DNA from: Actinomycetes bacterium
GTDB taxonomy: Bacteria > Actinomycetota > Actinomycetes > Actinomycetales > Cellulomonadaceae
Assembly (NCBI GenBank): GCA_023412515.1
Contig: JAEYNO010000457.1
Coordinates: 1-13,525, forward strand
Direction of reading: 5' to 3'
DNA length: 13,525 nt
Shown: positions 1 through 5,861 of the stretch, in pieces
How the letters are laid out: each line of letters opens with the position of its first letter
Position numbering within the stretch: the first letter of the stretch is position 1
Translations under genes and position numbers: made by a program
The notes under the pieces: generated by a model
Seen by the model: only the letters and a program-made list of their open reading frames with translations
Database searches by the model: none
What the model was told of the DNA's origin: nothing

Positions 1-7
1 GGCGGGA

Positions 8-29
8 GCGGGGCGCGCGACGGCCCCGC
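8..29 (-). terminator. GC-rich hairpin after the hydrolase gene
   Basis: Perfect 7-bp arms, GCGGGGC at 8-14 and GCCCCGC at 23-29, enclose an 8-base loop about 20 bases past the hydrolase stop codon. There is no T-run, which is usual for terminators in very GC-rich actinobacteria. The same two arms occur again at 13133-13154. Confidence 0.45.
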
Positions 30-48
30 CCCGGCCCGGGCGCGAACC

Positions 49-789
49 TCAGCCGGCCGTCCGCCGGGCGACCGCGGCGACGACGTCGGCGAGGTCCGCC
101 GGGCGGCTCCACATGGGCCAGTGGCCCGTGGGCAGGTCGACGACGTCGACGTGCCGCAGCCCGGCCACCTCGGCGAACATCGGGTGCCCGGCGTCCGCGA
201 GCTCGCGGACCTGGGCGCCGGTGATCGAGCAGCACACGAGGGTCGTGGGCACGGCGAGGCGGCGCGGGTCGGTGAGCTCGACGGTCTGCGTCAGGACCGG
301 TCCGGGCTCGGGGACGGCGCGGTCGCGGAAGCGTGCGAGCGCGTCGTCGTCCAGCCCGTCGAGGCTGGCCTGCGCACCGAGCGCGTCGAGGTCGGGCAGC
401 GGCAGCTCGACGAGGTCGGCGGGGGCGCCGGGCGCGAAGACCGTGCCGGGCGCGACCGGGCCGCTGTCGACCCATACGACGTGCGTCACGAGGTCGGGGT
501 GGCGGTCGAGCAGCAGGCTGACGGGCGCGTTGGCGCCGCTGTGCGCGACGAGCACGACGGGGCGCCCCGCATCGGCGGCGGCGCGCACGGCGTCCTCGAC
601 GGCGGCTGTCTGGTCGTCGAGCGTGCGGGTCGCACGGTCGGGGTCGTGCGGGTCGAGGCCGGGCAGCGTGAGGGCGACGGTCGCGAGTCCGGCGGCGTGC
701 AGGTGGGCGACGACGTCGTCCCAGGCCCACGCGCCCAGCCAGTGGCCGGGGACGAGGACGACGGTCGGGGTGGTGGCGGGGGTGCTCAT
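49..789 (-). CDS. alpha/beta hydrolase
   Basis: A 246-residue alpha/beta-hydrolase-fold enzyme, probably a cytosolic esterase or similar hydrolase; the substrate cannot be told from sequence. The oxyanion-hole segment PGHWLG is at residues 14-19, close to the HGAWHGAW-type motif of the hydroxynitrile-lyase and salicylate-esterase-like branch. The nucleophile elbow AHSGA puts the catalytic serine at residue 84, and TGHWPMW near residue 222 supplies the catalytic histidine (H223). The acid residue is not obvious. Length is normal for the family. The ATG at 789 is the first plausible start, with only a weak GAGG directly upstream, so a short-leader or leaderless transcript is possible. It is divergent from the WYL regulator at 860, a common arrangement in which the regulator controls the hydrolase. 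Confidence 0.85.
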   Translation of the reverse strand: MSTPATTPTVVLVPGHWLGAWAWDDVVAHLHAAGLATVALTLPGLDPHDPDRATRTLDDQTAAVEDAVRAAADAGRPVVLVAHSGANAPVSLLLDRHPDLVTHVVWVDSGPVAPGTVFAPGAPADLVELPLPDLDALGAQASLDGLDDDALARFRDRAVPEPGPVLTQTVELTDPRRLAVPTTLVCCSITGAQVRELADAGHPMFAEVAGLRHVDVVDLPTGHWPMWSRPADLADVVAAVARRTAG

Positions 790-813
790 GCCTCGATCGT
801 CGACCCGGGTCGG

Positions 814-827
814 GACACCGTGGTGTC
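814..827. promoter_or_regulatory. candidate operator between hydrolase and WYL gene
   Basis: GACACC and GGTGTC form 6-bp inverted arms with a 2-base GT spacer in the 70-bp divergent gap. The site lies 25 bp upstream of the hydrolase ATG and 33 bp upstream of the regulator GTG, where one bound dimer could affect both promoters. On the regulator side, TACGGT at 848-853 could be a -10 element for a leaderless transcript beginning at the GTG. Binding by the WYL protein is inferred only from position. Confidence 0.45.
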
Positions 828-859
828 ACCGTTTCCGGCACGATCTGTACGGTGGCCGG

Positions 860-1657
860 GTGAAGCGAGCCGAGCGCCTGCACGCGCTGTCCGAGATGCT
901 GCGGCGCAGCGGTGCGCGCGGCTGCACCGCCGAGCGCCTGGCGGACGAGTTCGGGGTGTCGGTGCGCACCGTCAAGCGCGACGTCGCGGCGCTCGAGCGC
1001 AGCGGCGCGCCCGTGTGGTCGCGTCCCGGACCGGGCGGCGGCTACGGGCTGGCCGCGCGCGCGTCGCTGCCGCCCGTCAACCTCAGCCCCGGCCAGGCGG
1101 TCGCGCTGCTCGCGGCGGTCTCCGCGGCCCCCGACGCGCCCTACGCGGACCTGGCCGGGGCGGCCGTGCAGAAGGTGCTCGACGTGCTCGACCCGCGCAC
1201 GCGGGACCGCGCGATGCAGCTCGCGGAGCGCGTGTGGGTCGACGCTCCCCCGGTGCCGAGCCGCGCGGTCCGCTCGGCGGTTGAGCAGGCGATGGCCGAC
1301 CAGCGCGTCGTGCGCATCGGCTACGCCGCGGGCGACGGCACGGTGTCGACGCGCGACGTCGAGCCCGTGCTGTTCGCGGCCGCGAACGGCTGGTGGTACC
1401 TCATCGGCTGGTGCCGGCTGCGCGACGCGATGCGCTGGTTCCGCCTGGACCGCGTGCACCGCGCGACCGCCACGACCGCCGCGTGCAGCGGGCACACGGT
1501 CGCCGAGGTCGGGGCGCCGCCGCCGCACGCGCGGCCCGTGCACGGACGCGCGCCGTCGTCGTCGCGCGCCGTCACGTCGCCCGGGTGCGGGGCCGACCCA
1601 GTCGCAGACTTGGCCGCTACCCCGAGATCCTCGTCGCTACATAGCCCGCCTTCTTAA
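860..1657 (+). CDS. HTH-WYL (YafY-type) transcriptional regulator, altered C-terminus
   Basis: A 265-residue DNA-binding regulator. The N-terminal helix-turn-helix covers residues 3-60, with the recognition part FGVSVRTVKRDVAALE and the wing GPGGGYGL typical of YafY/DeoR-like proteins. The WYL domain spans about 135-200 and contains WWYLIGWCRLRDAMRWFRLDRV (as two adjoining pieces, residues 178-199). The GTG at 860 begins VKRAERLHAL, the usual family N-terminus; the reading frame stays open upstream to 113 but that stretch is antisense to the hydrolase. Relatives normally end soon after the PPHARPV stretch (near 221-227). Here about 38 more residues of low-complexity sequence follow, and the last 41 bp run antisense into the 3' end of the KTSC gene inside the low-GC island. 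The native stop was probably lost when the island inserted. The core domains are intact, so activity may remain. Confidence 0.8.
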   Translation: MKRAERLHALSEMLRRSGARGCTAERLADEFGVSVRTVKRDVAALERSGAPVWSRPGPGGGYGLAARASLPPVNLSPGQAVALLAAVSAAPDAPYADLAGAAVQKVLDVLDPRTRDRAMQLAERVWVDAPPVPSRAVRSAVEQAMADQRVVRIGYAAGDGTVSTRDVEPVLFAAANGWWYLIGWCRLRDAMRWFRLDRVHRATATTAACSGHTVAEVGAPPPHARPVHGRAPSSSRAVTSPGCGADPVADLAATPRSSSLHSPPS

Positions 1658-1835
1658 CATGCAGGTCGAAAAACTTGCCGTGACTCTCGGCGTTCATCAG
1701 CCCTTCGTACACGCCACGCGGCACTGCCGCATACTGATAGACACCGCCATGGCAAAACTCGACCTCGAGCACGTTGGTGCTGGAATCATATCCAACGCTA
1801 AGAAGATTGCTACTTGCCACCACTCTGCGATACAT
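1617..1835 (-). CDS. KTSC-domain small protein
   Basis: A 72-residue protein that is essentially one KTSC domain, a short module named after the C-terminal domain of some lysyl-tRNA synthetases and also found alone in bacteria. Its function is unknown and RNA binding has been proposed. Family signatures are SSNLLSVGYD near residue 8, the central aromatic YQY motif at 33-35 followed by VPRGVYEGLMNAES, and GKFF near 53. The ATG at 1835 is preferred because GGAGGG (1840-1845) lies 4 bases upstream; an in-frame ATG at 1847 adds four residues but overlaps that ribosome site and has none of its own. It follows the OLD nuclease gene on the same strand with a 79-bp gap, so the two are probably co-transcribed. 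Its last 41 bp overlap the antisense end of the WYL gene. Confidence 0.82.
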   Translation of the reverse strand: MYRRVVASSNLLSVGYDSSTNVLEVEFCHGGVYQYAAVPRGVYEGLMNAESHGKFFDLHVKKAGYVATRISG

Positions 1836-1860
1836 CAAACCCTCCATCGTTGACCGGGAT

Positions 1861-1875
1861 GCGCATTCTCTGCGC
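1861..1875 (-). other. small hairpin between OLD and KTSC genes
   Basis: GCGCA and TGCGC form perfect 5-bp arms around a 5-base loop in the 79-bp gap. It is too weak for a confident terminator call and might be an RNA processing or partial attenuation site that sets the OLD:KTSC ratio. It could also be chance. Confidence 0.25.
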
Positions 1876-1914
1876 GTTACATTTGCACCTTCAGGTGAAA
1901 ACCTTTACCTGCAC

Positions 1915-3960
1915 TCACGCAGGCGCGTATTCCGCATCAGTGTCGTGCACCACTTCCCCCATCGTAAGCGATTGAATACGTTCGACGACGGCACGGAAAA
2001 TCTTCGGGAGATCTCGATCGCTCGACGCCTCAACAGCCTTTCGATAGGCGAGCAGATTCTTGTTGTTTCGTGACGAGAGCGAAATGTGCACACTTGCAAG
2101 TTCGGCTTTGAAGCTCGCCCAGGCGTCTAGTTCCTCCTCGATGTCGTCCCGCCAGATCGCGTAGCTTTCGCACACAACACTTGGACTTCCGAAAGAATAC
2201 GGAAGGGAACCAACCGCAGCCGACAAGCCGACCGGTAATGCCGCAACCAGCTTTTCCGTCGCACTCTTATGCGACAAGTGGGCGCGGGTGCGCTTCTCGT
2301 CTCGCTCCGTGCCTTCAACGGAGGAGTAATCCCTCCTTGCTGACGTTCCGTAGTCGCCATCGGCAATCACGTAAGTGGGAACCGCCAGGGCGGCCAAGAT
2401 ATCTCGCGCGACGCAGAGGCCGGCCTTTCCTTCGACAGACAGTACCGGCACCCCGAGCAGGTCCAGATCTGCACCCAGTTTCTCAGCAATCGCCGAGATA
2501 ACAACCCGGTCAGTCGGCCCTTCAACGAGCACTACGGCATCCGCAAAGAATCCCTCAGAGAACTCCGTCGGCACGTGCGACTCAATTGCCTTTTCGATAC
2601 TCTCCGCACTCCGTCCTGACAAGGCGGCGACCGACGCGACCGACGCTGCCGCTATCTTGGTTTCGCCACCCTCGTAAGAGAATCGCCGGAGCGCGGTAAA
2701 CTGGTTAGGGTGCACGAAGTAAGGACTATGCGTTGCCAGGAGAACCTGCGTCTTCGACTTGCGGCTCAACTCGAGCAGTGTCCTCGCGAAGGAACGTGCA
2801 CGAATCGGATGCTGGTAGATCTCGGGCTCCTCCAGGGCGACGATAACCGCAGGGAGAGCATCGAGCGACTCGCTGAGCCGCCTTTCCGCCTCCTCCTCAC
2901 CTTCTCCCTCGCGGGCCTGGTGGGAACTCCGAGCAAGTTCCTCATCTGGTGCCATCACTTGAAACATGGAGATCATGACGGCCCTTTGTACCCCATGACC
3001 CTGACGAGAGACGTCGTTTGTGAAGCCAGCGACTGTCACATCGGTCGTAATCGACGGGTCGAGCCGTGCGGCGAGTTCGGGCACTTTCGGCGTAAGCGTA
3101 ACGACAGCGTTCGGAATGAAAGATGATAGGCGATCATTAATTCTGCTTGACTGGATGCTGGTCGCGTTCTCGATACTCGCTCGTATGTCGTCGGATAATT
3201 CTCGCACCGCAGCGGCATGCTTCTCCGACCAAACAGTCTGGGCACGCAGGCTGGCCTCTGCCATAAATGAACCGACTATCTCAGACAAGGCCGAACCGCG
3301 AGAAGATGCGCCGACCTCGTTCGTGATACTCGAAGCGGCGGGAATGAGCAGAAATCTCACACATTCCCTGAGGACGTTCGCCCCGTTCCACCCCATCATC
3401 TGGTTCGCGTCGGAGTCCGGCACTTCCACCAAGAGGGGCGCATGGCCGGGCTCTGACTCCCAGGAAGCAAGTGCACGGAGCATTGCGTCTTTGCTTACAT
3501 TGCCTGGCAGTTCTGGGAGATCGGTGACAGATTCACAGAGCTCGCGGTAAGCTTTGCGGCGATCCGCAATGCCTTGGTCGGCGCGAACCGCGGCAAAGCC
3601 AGGGCCCTGCCTGGCGTTTCCGACTGTCTTGGTCTGCCGGCTCGCCGCATACCAAGTTCGACGAACCTCAACTCGCTCACTGAGGCCGTACTGTTGCAGA
3701 CGCTCTCGGTCGCTCTTGGTCAGGTCGACAAACGTCACGGCGACTTCAATCGTCACATCGTCGGCGAGAGAGTCGCCCTCGCGATAGCCGTGCACATCGC
3801 TCTCAACGAGCGACGTGCCGTTGAAGAACCAATCAAGCGCATAGAGCACCGATGACTTTCCAGAGCCGTTCGGGCCAATTAGGACGCTATAGTCGTCCAA
3901 GTGGATCTCTACGTCTTTCAGGCTCCTGTAGTTTCGGATGGTAACAGCCTCTATGCGCAC
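1915..3960 (-). CDS. OLD-family ATP-dependent nuclease (AAA/ABC ATPase plus TOPRIM)
   Basis: A 681-residue fusion of an SMC/ABC-like ATPase and a TOPRIM nuclease, the architecture of overcoming-lysogenization-defect (OLD) proteins, which cut DNA and often act in phage defence. Walker A is GPNGSGKS at residues 29-36; the signature-like SRQGHG is at 319-324; Walker B is VIVALEEPE at 372-380 with the catalytic glutamates; the switch histidine is in LLATHSP (H411). An acidic linker (about 337-365) precedes Walker B. The TOPRIM part has VLVEGPTDR at 477-485 (E480) and DGD at 534-536, so the metal-binding residues look intact. GTG at 3960 is supported by AGGGGG 8 bases upstream. No UvrD-like helicase (the GajB partner of class 2) or reverse transcriptase is adjacent, so a solitary class 1-like type is the best fit. 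The only partner is the KTSC gene downstream. It is distinctly lower in GC than its flanks, consistent with horizontal transfer. Confidence 0.88.
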   Translation of the reverse strand: MRIEAVTIRNYRSLKDVEIHLDDYSVLIGPNGSGKSSVLYALDWFFNGTSLVESDVHGYREGDSLADDVTIEVAVTFVDLTKSDRERLQQYGLSERVEVRRTWYAASRQTKTVGNARQGPGFAAVRADQGIADRRKAYRELCESVTDLPELPGNVSKDAMLRALASWESEPGHAPLLVEVPDSDANQMMGWNGANVLRECVRFLLIPAASSITNEVGASSRGSALSEIVGSFMAEASLRAQTVWSEKHAAAVRELSDDIRASIENATSIQSSRINDRLSSFIPNAVVTLTPKVPELAARLDPSITTDVTVAGFTNDVSRQGHGVQRAVMISMFQVMAPDEELARSSHQAREGEGEEEAERRLSESLDALPAVIVALEEPEIYQHPIRARSFARTLLELSRKSKTQVLLATHSPYFVHPNQFTALRRFSYEGGETKIAAASVASVAALSGRSAESIEKAIESHVPTEFSEGFFADAVVLVEGPTDRVVISAIAEKLGADLDLLGVPVLSVEGKAGLCVARDILAALAVPTYVIADGDYGTSARRDYSSVEGTERDEKRTRAHLSHKSATEKLVAALPVGLSAAVGSLPYSFGSPSVVCESYAIWRDDIEEELDAWASFKAELASVHISLSSRNNKNLLAYRKAVEASSDRDLPKIFRAVVERIQSLTMGEVVHDTDAEYAPA

Positions 3961-4092
3961 CTGATTTACCCCCTGCTGACGTCTCTATTCCTATTCCGAC
4001 CCGCGCAGTCTGCAGTTCGTCACCCCAGCCCCGAAGCGCGGCATCGCCTCGAGCCCGCATGCGGCCTTCAGGTTGACCATGGAGTTCGGTCC

Positions 4093-4121
4093 AGAATCGA
4101 ACGTAGCGCCACTTGTGTCAA
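4093..4121 (-). promoter_or_regulatory. candidate promoter for the OLD-KTSC operon
   Basis: On the minus strand a perfect -35 TTGACA (4116-4121) is followed after 17 bases by GATTCT (4093-4098), which matches the -10 consensus at three positions. Transcription would begin near 4086 and give a leader of about 125 bases before the GTG at 3960. Confidence 0.4.
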
Positions 4122-4277
4122 AATTCCAGGGACCTCGTGCCCTTTCACTCGTTCGCCGGGCTACAGACCGGTGTTCAGAGATCCCTGCGCATCCCGCTCG
4201 TTCTCACGTCACTCAAGAACACGCTCGGCACAGTCGCGCTCTCTTGCGACGACGCAGTCCTCGGCCGGGGTACGGGG

Positions 4278-4296
4278 CCCGGCGCTTGCTCCCGGG
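4278..4296 (-). terminator. weak hairpin directly after cobA
   Basis: CCCGG (4278-4282) and CCGGG (4292-4296) form a 5-bp stem with a 9-base loop immediately after the cobA stop codon. An overlapping alternative stem uses 4265-4269 with 4278-4282. There is no T-run, so read-through toward the island cannot be excluded. Confidence 0.3.
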
Positions 4297-5520
4297 TCAG
4301 GCGACCGGTCGGTCCAGCAGCCCCTCGGCCGTCACGGCCCCCACCACCACGACGCTCGGCGACCCGAGCCCCGCCTCGACGGCGCGCTGCGCGAGGGCCG
4401 CGAGCGGTGCGCGCACGACCTGCTGCCCGGGCAGCGTCGCGCGGGACACGACCGCGGCGGGCTGCGCCGGGTCGACGCCCGCCGCGAGGGCCTGCGCCGT
4501 GAGGCGGGGCAGGCCGGCCAGACCCATGAGGACGACGACCGTGACGTCGGGCGCGCGCAGCGCGGCGAGGTCGACGTCGGTGAGCGCGCCGTGGCCGTTG
4601 ACGACGTGCAGGCGCGCGCTCGTGCCGCGGTGCGTCACGGGGATGCCGGCGGCCTCGGCGGCGGCGACCGCGGACGTCACACCGGGCACGACGCGCACGG
4701 GCACGCCCGCCGCGCGGCACGCGGCGACCTCCTCGCCGCCGCGTCCGAACAGGAACGGGTCGCCGCCCTTGAGCCGCACCACGCGGTGGCCGGCGAGCGC
4801 GTGCTCGACGAGCAGCGCGTCGATCTGCTCCTGCGGCACGGTGTGCCGCCCCGGGGCCTTGCCGACGTGCACGACCGTGACGTCGTCGGCGAGCTCGTCG
4901 AGCACCGACGTCGGGCCGAGCCGGTCGGTCACGACCACGTCCGCCTGCGCGAGCAGCGCCCGCGCGCGGACCGTCATGAGCGCGGGGTCGCCGGGCCCGC
5001 CGCCGACGAGCGCGACCTCACCGGCGCGCAGCACGTCGTCGCCGCCGCTGCCGGGGCGCACCTCCCCCACGACGACACCGCCCGCGGCGACGTGCGCGAC
5101 GAGCCGGTCGCGCACCGCCACCGCGCGCCCCGGGTCGGGCGGGCCGTCGGTGAGCACGCCCACGTGCAGGCCGGAGACGCGCGCCGCGGCGACCGTGCGG
5201 GCCGTGCCGCACGACGCGTCGGCCGCGACCACGCAGAACACGCGCCGCTCGTGCGCCCACGCCGCGAGCACGGAGTCGACGTCGGCCACGCCGGTGCACG
5301 CGTGCACGAACCACACGTCGTCGAGGTCCGCGGCACGCACCTCACGGCGGTGCACCTCGACGTCGCCGAGGTCGTCGACGCCCGCGCCCACGTCGGGGGC
5401 CACGATCCGCACGTGCGCGCCCTCGGCCACAGCGGCACGGGCGCGCCGCACGCCGACCGGACCGGCGCCCGCGACGAGCACCGTGCGGCCCGTCAGGTCG
5501 AGACCCGCGAGCAGGGTCAC
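4297..5520 (-). CDS. cobA: uroporphyrinogen-III C-methyltransferase fused to a precorrin-2 dehydrogenase-like domain (siroheme synthase)
   Basis: A 407-residue CysG-like fusion that makes precorrin-2 from uroporphyrinogen III with S-adenosylmethionine and probably oxidises it toward sirohydrochlorin. The N-terminal Rossmann part has VAGAGPVGVRRA at 16-27, replacing the usual GGG type, and extends to about 150. The methyltransferase part starts near 168: VGGGPGDPALMT at 172-183, RLKGGDPFLFGRGGEE at 249-264, VVPGVTSA at 277-284 and IPVTHRG at 293-299, all standard SUMT motifs. The GTG at 5520 overlaps the nirD stop by 4 bp (GTGA), which indicates translational coupling; the frame is open further upstream to 5886, but that part is antisense-like arginine-rich sequence in another frame of nirD. 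Placement after nirB-nirD fits supply of siroheme to NirB. Whether the N-terminal domain also inserts iron is not clear from sequence. Confidence 0.9.
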   Translation of the reverse strand: MTLLAGLDLTGRTVLVAGAGPVGVRRARAAVAEGAHVRIVAPDVGAGVDDLGDVEVHRREVRAADLDDVWFVHACTGVADVDSVLAAWAHERRVFCVVAADASCGTARTVAAARVSGLHVGVLTDGPPDPGRAVAVRDRLVAHVAAGGVVVGEVRPGSGGDDVLRAGEVALVGGGPGDPALMTVRARALLAQADVVVTDRLGPTSVLDELADDVTVVHVGKAPGRHTVPQEQIDALLVEHALAGHRVVRLKGGDPFLFGRGGEEVAACRAAGVPVRVVPGVTSAVAAAEAAGIPVTHRGTSARLHVVNGHGALTDVDLAALRAPDVTVVVLMGLAGLPRLTAQALAAGVDPAQPAAVVSRATLPGQQVVRAPLAALAQRAVEAGLGSPSVVVVGAVTAEGLLDRPVA

Positions 5521-5861
5521 GGCAGGACCCGGACGTCCTCGCCGTCGACCACCACGCGGTAGACCCGCAGGTCGACGGGGTCCTTGCCGACCGGGTCGAG
5601 GCACGCACCCGTGCGCAGGTCCCACACCTGCTTGAGCAGGGGCGACGTGATGGTCGGGGCACCGGCGACGTCGCCGACGATGCCGCGGCTCAGCACGTTG
5701 GCGCCCGTGTACGGGTCGCGCTGCTGGACGGCCAGCACCTCGTCGGACGCGAGCCGGAACAGCGCGACCCGGTCCTCGCCCACCAGGGCGCCGGTGCCGC
5801 ACTCGGGCAGCAGGTCGTCGACCGCGCACACGCGGACGCCCTCGGCGGGCACCGTGCTCAT
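5517..5861 (-). CDS. nirD: nitrite reductase (NADH) small subunit
   Basis: A 114-residue Rieske-fold small subunit of assimilatory NADH-dependent nitrite reductase, partner of NirB in the cytoplasm. The family core is visible as VLAVQQRDPYTGANVLSRG followed by SPLLKQVWDLRTGACL. The Cys-His ligands of true Rieske proteins are replaced (QQRDP where CxH would be), which is normal for NirD and means no iron-sulfur cluster is expected. ATG at 5861 has GGAGG 4 bases upstream, and the start overlaps the nirB stop by 4 bp (ATGA). The stop overlaps the cobA start by 4 bp in turn, so the three genes are translationally coupled. Confidence 0.93.
   Translation of the reverse strand: MSTVPAEGVRVCAVDDLLPECGTGALVGEDRVALFRLASDEVLAVQQRDPYTGANVLSRGIVGDVAGAPTITSPLLKQVWDLRTGACLDPVGKDPVDLRVYRVVVDGEDVRVLP

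Larger units (their letters stand above)
1600..4265. other. low-GC accessory island carrying OLD nuclease and KTSC genes
   Basis: Composition changes abruptly near 1600-1625 and returns to the GC-rich background near 4260. By direct count 1801-1860 has 30 G+C of 60, while 1081-1140 in the flank has 51 of 60. The segment holds two same-strand genes and a non-coding 5' region. No integrase, transposase or clean target duplication is visible, so the route of entry is unknown. An imperfect direct repeat, GGGTGCGGGGCC at 1583-1594 and GGGTACGGGGCC at 4268-4279 (11 of 12 identical), brackets it, but in DNA this GC-rich it could be chance. Boundaries are approximate. Confidence 0.75.
3961..4296. other. 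336-bp gene-free 5' region of the island
   Basis: No protein-coding gene is supported here. The region holds a candidate promoter for the OLD gene (4093-4121), a 10-bp perfect palindrome CCGCATGCGG at 4055-4064, a short minus-strand open frame at 3991-4080 (29 residues, no ribosome site), the GC shift near 4260 and the hairpin just past cobA. It may include remains of the element that carried the island, but I could not identify any. Confidence 0.5.

Noticed and set aside
1836..1847. Upstream ATG at 1847 for the KTSC gene
   Set aside because: It has no ribosome site, while GGAGGG lies directly before the ATG at 1835.
1915..3960. Gabija or PARIS system
   Set aside because: Gabija needs a UvrD-like GajB next to GajA and PARIS has separate ATPase and TOPRIM genes; neither arrangement is present here.
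4088..4103. tRNA T-loop-like CGTTCGATTCTGG on the minus strand
   Set aside because: The stem bases around the loop do not pair and no acceptor or anticodon arm can be built.
4108..4130. TGTCAAAATTCCAGGGACC as a possible insertion sequence end
   Set aside because: It has the feel of an element terminus, but no inverted partner, target duplication or transposase was found; it also contains the TTGACA used in the promoter call.
5517..5861. Loss of Rieske cluster ligands in NirD
   Set aside because: The missing Cys-His pairs are normal for NirD and not a sign of decay.
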